The position numbers and the translations under genes are program-made. The notes under the pieces are model-generated. The model did not search any database. It was given only the letters and a program-made list of their open reading frames with translations, and was not told where the DNA came from. Below, one piece after another: positions 5,676 to 7,293 of a stretch of DNA of 7,293 nucleotides (positions are counted from its first letter, which is position 1; every line of letters begins with the position of its first letter). This DNA is from Bacteroidales bacterium Bact_23 (lineage in GTDB: Bacteria > Bacteroidota > Bacteroidia > Bacteroidales > Lentimicrobiaceae), in the NCBI GenBank assembly GCA_001603685.1, contig LUZO01000271.1:1-7293 (forward strand). The letters are read 5' to 3'.

Positions 5676-7121
5676 TTACCAATTTGAAGCTCCGCTGTTT
5701 TTATTATCGTGCCTGAACCTTGGCCATGGTGAGGGAGCATAACCCGGACAGCCGGTTTTTATCGCCTTCATATAACCTTCATAATCTGTACCTCCCATTC
5801 CCCCGATATAAAGGGTGCCGTTTTTCAGAATAACAGGTGATGACCAGTTGACCGTCATTTTCAGATCAAATTTCCAGGCTAAGACACCGTCTGAGGCACG
5901 AACAGCATAAAGAAATCCGGTTTCTGCACCGAAATAGATCAGTCCATTAGCCCCGAGCGTCGGAGTTGAATATATATCATCAGGCATACCATGAACATTT
6001 TCCACTACATATTCCCATCTTTTCACTCCTTCGGCAGAGAGACAGATAAGTCTTGCCTTATTTGTTTCTGTAGCTTTGGTAGCAATATATACGGAACGGT
6101 CTGTGCCTATTACGGGTGAAGCTCTTACAAACAGGCCTACGGGATATCTCCATTGAATTTCTCCATTATCCTGACGGAAAGCATACAAAGCGGAATAATC
6201 CTTCCCCTGGTAAAACGCCTCGGATGCAATATAGACAAAACCACGGTCGTCAATAGCAGGAGCAGCAAACGACATTTCCCATGGGTTATCAAACCTGTTT
6301 TCCCATTTTAGTGAACCGTCAGGATTAATTGCCTTTATCTTATCCTGACCAAACACAACATAAATGGTTTTATCAGGCCCGATTGCAGGCGACGACTTGG
6401 TCTGTGATCCGGGGAAATGCCACAGGATGTCCATGTCCGGAGAAATCGCATAGAGACCGTTGGCACATATATAAATCGTACCATCTGCGGATATGGCAGG
6501 ACAGCGCTGGCCAACATTTTCCACCATGTGCGGGAAAAGAGTATTAGGAAATTTCCATTTCAACTCACCATCAGGATAAAAAGCATAAAGATTATATCCG
6601 AAATCCTGAACATAAATGTGTCCTGATGCATCAATTGCCGGTGAAAAAAAAGAATATTGACCTGCAAAGCTCCATTTCAGTGCTCCATCTCCTGAAATGG
6701 CAAAAAAGGCTCCGGCACTTGTTCCACCCATCCCGGTGCCAAAATAAAGCGTTCCATCATCTCCGATTGCAGGAGTTGAATAATATACTGCCTTTTCTGT
6801 CTGATATTTCCACAGCACCATCTGATTAGTGGTTACTGTCAGAGTTTTATCTCCATCCATAATGAAGCTGCCTTCATAGGGAACAGTATCGGTACCCAGC
6901 ATGACAACCATGTCAGTATAGTCATCCAATAATCTGTAACCATAATTGACTAAGTCTCCGGCCGGCTTTTGATATGACCCTGTTCTTGGAGCCCCGTCAG
7001 CACCATTATCAACTTTAACCGTCAGGGTATATCTTATGTCTTCCTGATCTTCATTTTTACAGCCTGTATGTACCAAACCAAAGAAGACAACCGCTGATAT
7101 CAGAAATCCAATTGTTTTCAT
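5676..7121 (-). CDS. Probable surface lipoprotein with InlB-type repeat domain and eight-repeat PQQ-like beta-propeller
   Basis: This 481-residue protein of unknown specific function begins with a hydrophobic signal (MKTIGFLISAVVFFGLVHTG) ending at cysteine C21. The lipobox VHTGC has an unusual histidine at -3. The following KNEDQED is acidic, consistent with the surface-export signals described for Bacteroidota lipoproteins. Residues about 30-97 (YTLTVKVDNG... DGDKTLTV) resemble the bacterial Ig-like/InlB B-repeat family. The rest carries eight repeats of the type SxPAIGxDGTIYxx at about 115, 159, 206, 243, 286, 334, 385 and 427. Intervening LKW, LYAF and KAINPDGSLKW strands are those of a PQQ-binding-like (BamB/PQQ_2) propeller. 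The C-terminus PWPRFRHDNKNSG (465-477) is a motif seen in such propellers. No quinoprotein catalytic motif was recognised, so a binding or scaffold role is likelier than an enzyme. The start is preceded by GAGGGTACGGTA; no clear promoter was found. It appears single, isolated from leuS by the terminator, and looks richer in A/T than its neighbours. Confidence 0.85.
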   Translation of the reverse strand: MKTIGFLISAVVFFGLVHTGCKNEDQEDIRYTLTVKVDNGADGAPRTGSYQKPAGDLVNYGYRLLDDYTDMVVMLGTDTVPYEGSFIMDGDKTLTVTTNQMVLWKYQTEKAVYYSTPAIGDDGTLYFGTGMGGTSAGAFFAISGDGALKWSFAGQYSFFSPAIDASGHIYVQDFGYNLYAFYPDGELKWKFPNTLFPHMVENVGQRCPAISADGTIYICANGLYAISPDMDILWHFPGSQTKSSPAIGPDKTIYVVFGQDKIKAINPDGSLKWENRFDNPWEMSFAAPAIDDRGFVYIASEAFYQGKDYSALYAFRQDNGEIQWRYPVGLFVRASPVIGTDRSVYIATKATETNKARLICLSAEGVKRWEYVVENVHGMPDDIYSTPTLGANGLIYFGAETGFLYAVRASDGVLAWKFDLKMTVNWSSPVILKNGTLYIGGMGGTDYEGYMKAIKTGCPGYAPSPWPRFRHDNKNSGASNW

Positions 7122-7210
7122 TACCGTACCCTCAAATTAAATATTAAAAAGCTACTGTTATTTACGGAATTTTAGGTTATTACCCTCTTTTTTTAACTTG
7201 AACCCGATTT

Positions 7211-7276
7211 ATCTGATTAAATATCAGATGGTTATAAACAGTTTTGAAAAATTTATCTGCAAACAGATGCTCAGAT
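7211..7276. promoter_or_regulatory. Cluster of ATCTG/CAGAT half-sites forming two inverted repeats
   Basis: Upstream of the lipoprotein gene, ATCTGAT (7211-7217) and ATCAGAT (7223-7229) form a perfect 7-bp inverted repeat with a 5-nt centre. ATCTG (7255-7259) and CAGAT (7264-7268) form a second one with a 4-nt centre, and another CAGAT lies at 7272-7276. This could be an operator for the lipoprotein gene, whose start is about 90 nt away, or for a gene beyond the window. The region 7122-7293 otherwise shows only AT-rich DNA without a gene or a clear TAnnTTTG promoter. Confidence 0.35.
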
Positions 7277-7293
7277 AGATAAAAAAGAGAATC

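Noticed and set aside
5504..5716. Possible 70-residue + strand gene in the AT-rich gap
   Set aside because: It overlaps the end of the lipoprotein gene, has no family features and no promoter or start signal, and its composition is that of random AT-rich DNA.
7122..7160. TAnnTTTG promoter just upstream of the lipoprotein gene
   Set aside because: The best candidate, TTTAATTTGAG, is one base off the required spacing and only a few bases from the start codon.

Overview
This window looks like Bacteroidota (Bacteroidia) chromosome. The evidence is the gene order DUF3098 protein - uppP - truB, a long Bacteroidota-type LeuRS, a promoter of the TTG / TAnnTTTG type in front of leuS, no Shine-Dalgarno sequences at the starts, and a lipoprotein with an acidic stretch after its cysteine. 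Order-level placement cannot be made from what is visible.

Layout. Positions 2-1812 (+) hold a tightly packed housekeeping operon: a small two-helix membrane protein (DUF3098), UppP (recycling of the undecaprenyl-phosphate cell-wall carrier) and TruB (tRNA pseudouridine 55 synthase). Gaps are 3 nt and a 1-nt overlap. Positions 1806-2196 form the junction with the convergent leuS gene. This stretch is filled with simple and compound repeats: a heptad array that includes the truB stop codon, a 43-nt all-purine tract, three 12-bp units and an 11-bp-periodic array. Positions 2199-5309 (-) encode leucyl-tRNA synthetase. Its own promoter and a strong 13-bp-stem terminator separate it from the upstream gene. 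Positions 5676-7121 (-) encode a probable exported lipoprotein with an N-terminal Ig-like/InlB-type repeat and an eight-repeat PQQ-like beta-propeller. The right edge (7122-7293) is AT-rich non-coding DNA with a cluster of ATCTG/CAGAT half-sites.

Main discovery. The LeuRS is about 110 residues longer than expected because a DUF559-type (Vsr-like, PD-(D/E)XK superfamily) nuclease domain is inserted in frame. The insert lies in the region corresponding to the leucine-specific domain, between the catalytic core and the KMSKS loop. The nuclease motif (D, then E-V-K) appears intact, all visible LeuRS signature motifs are retained, and no intein splicing signals are seen. An essential translation enzyme therefore seems to carry a permanent putative nuclease module. 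It could be a selfish DNA element, a tRNA- or DNA-acting appendage, or a domesticated structural insert.
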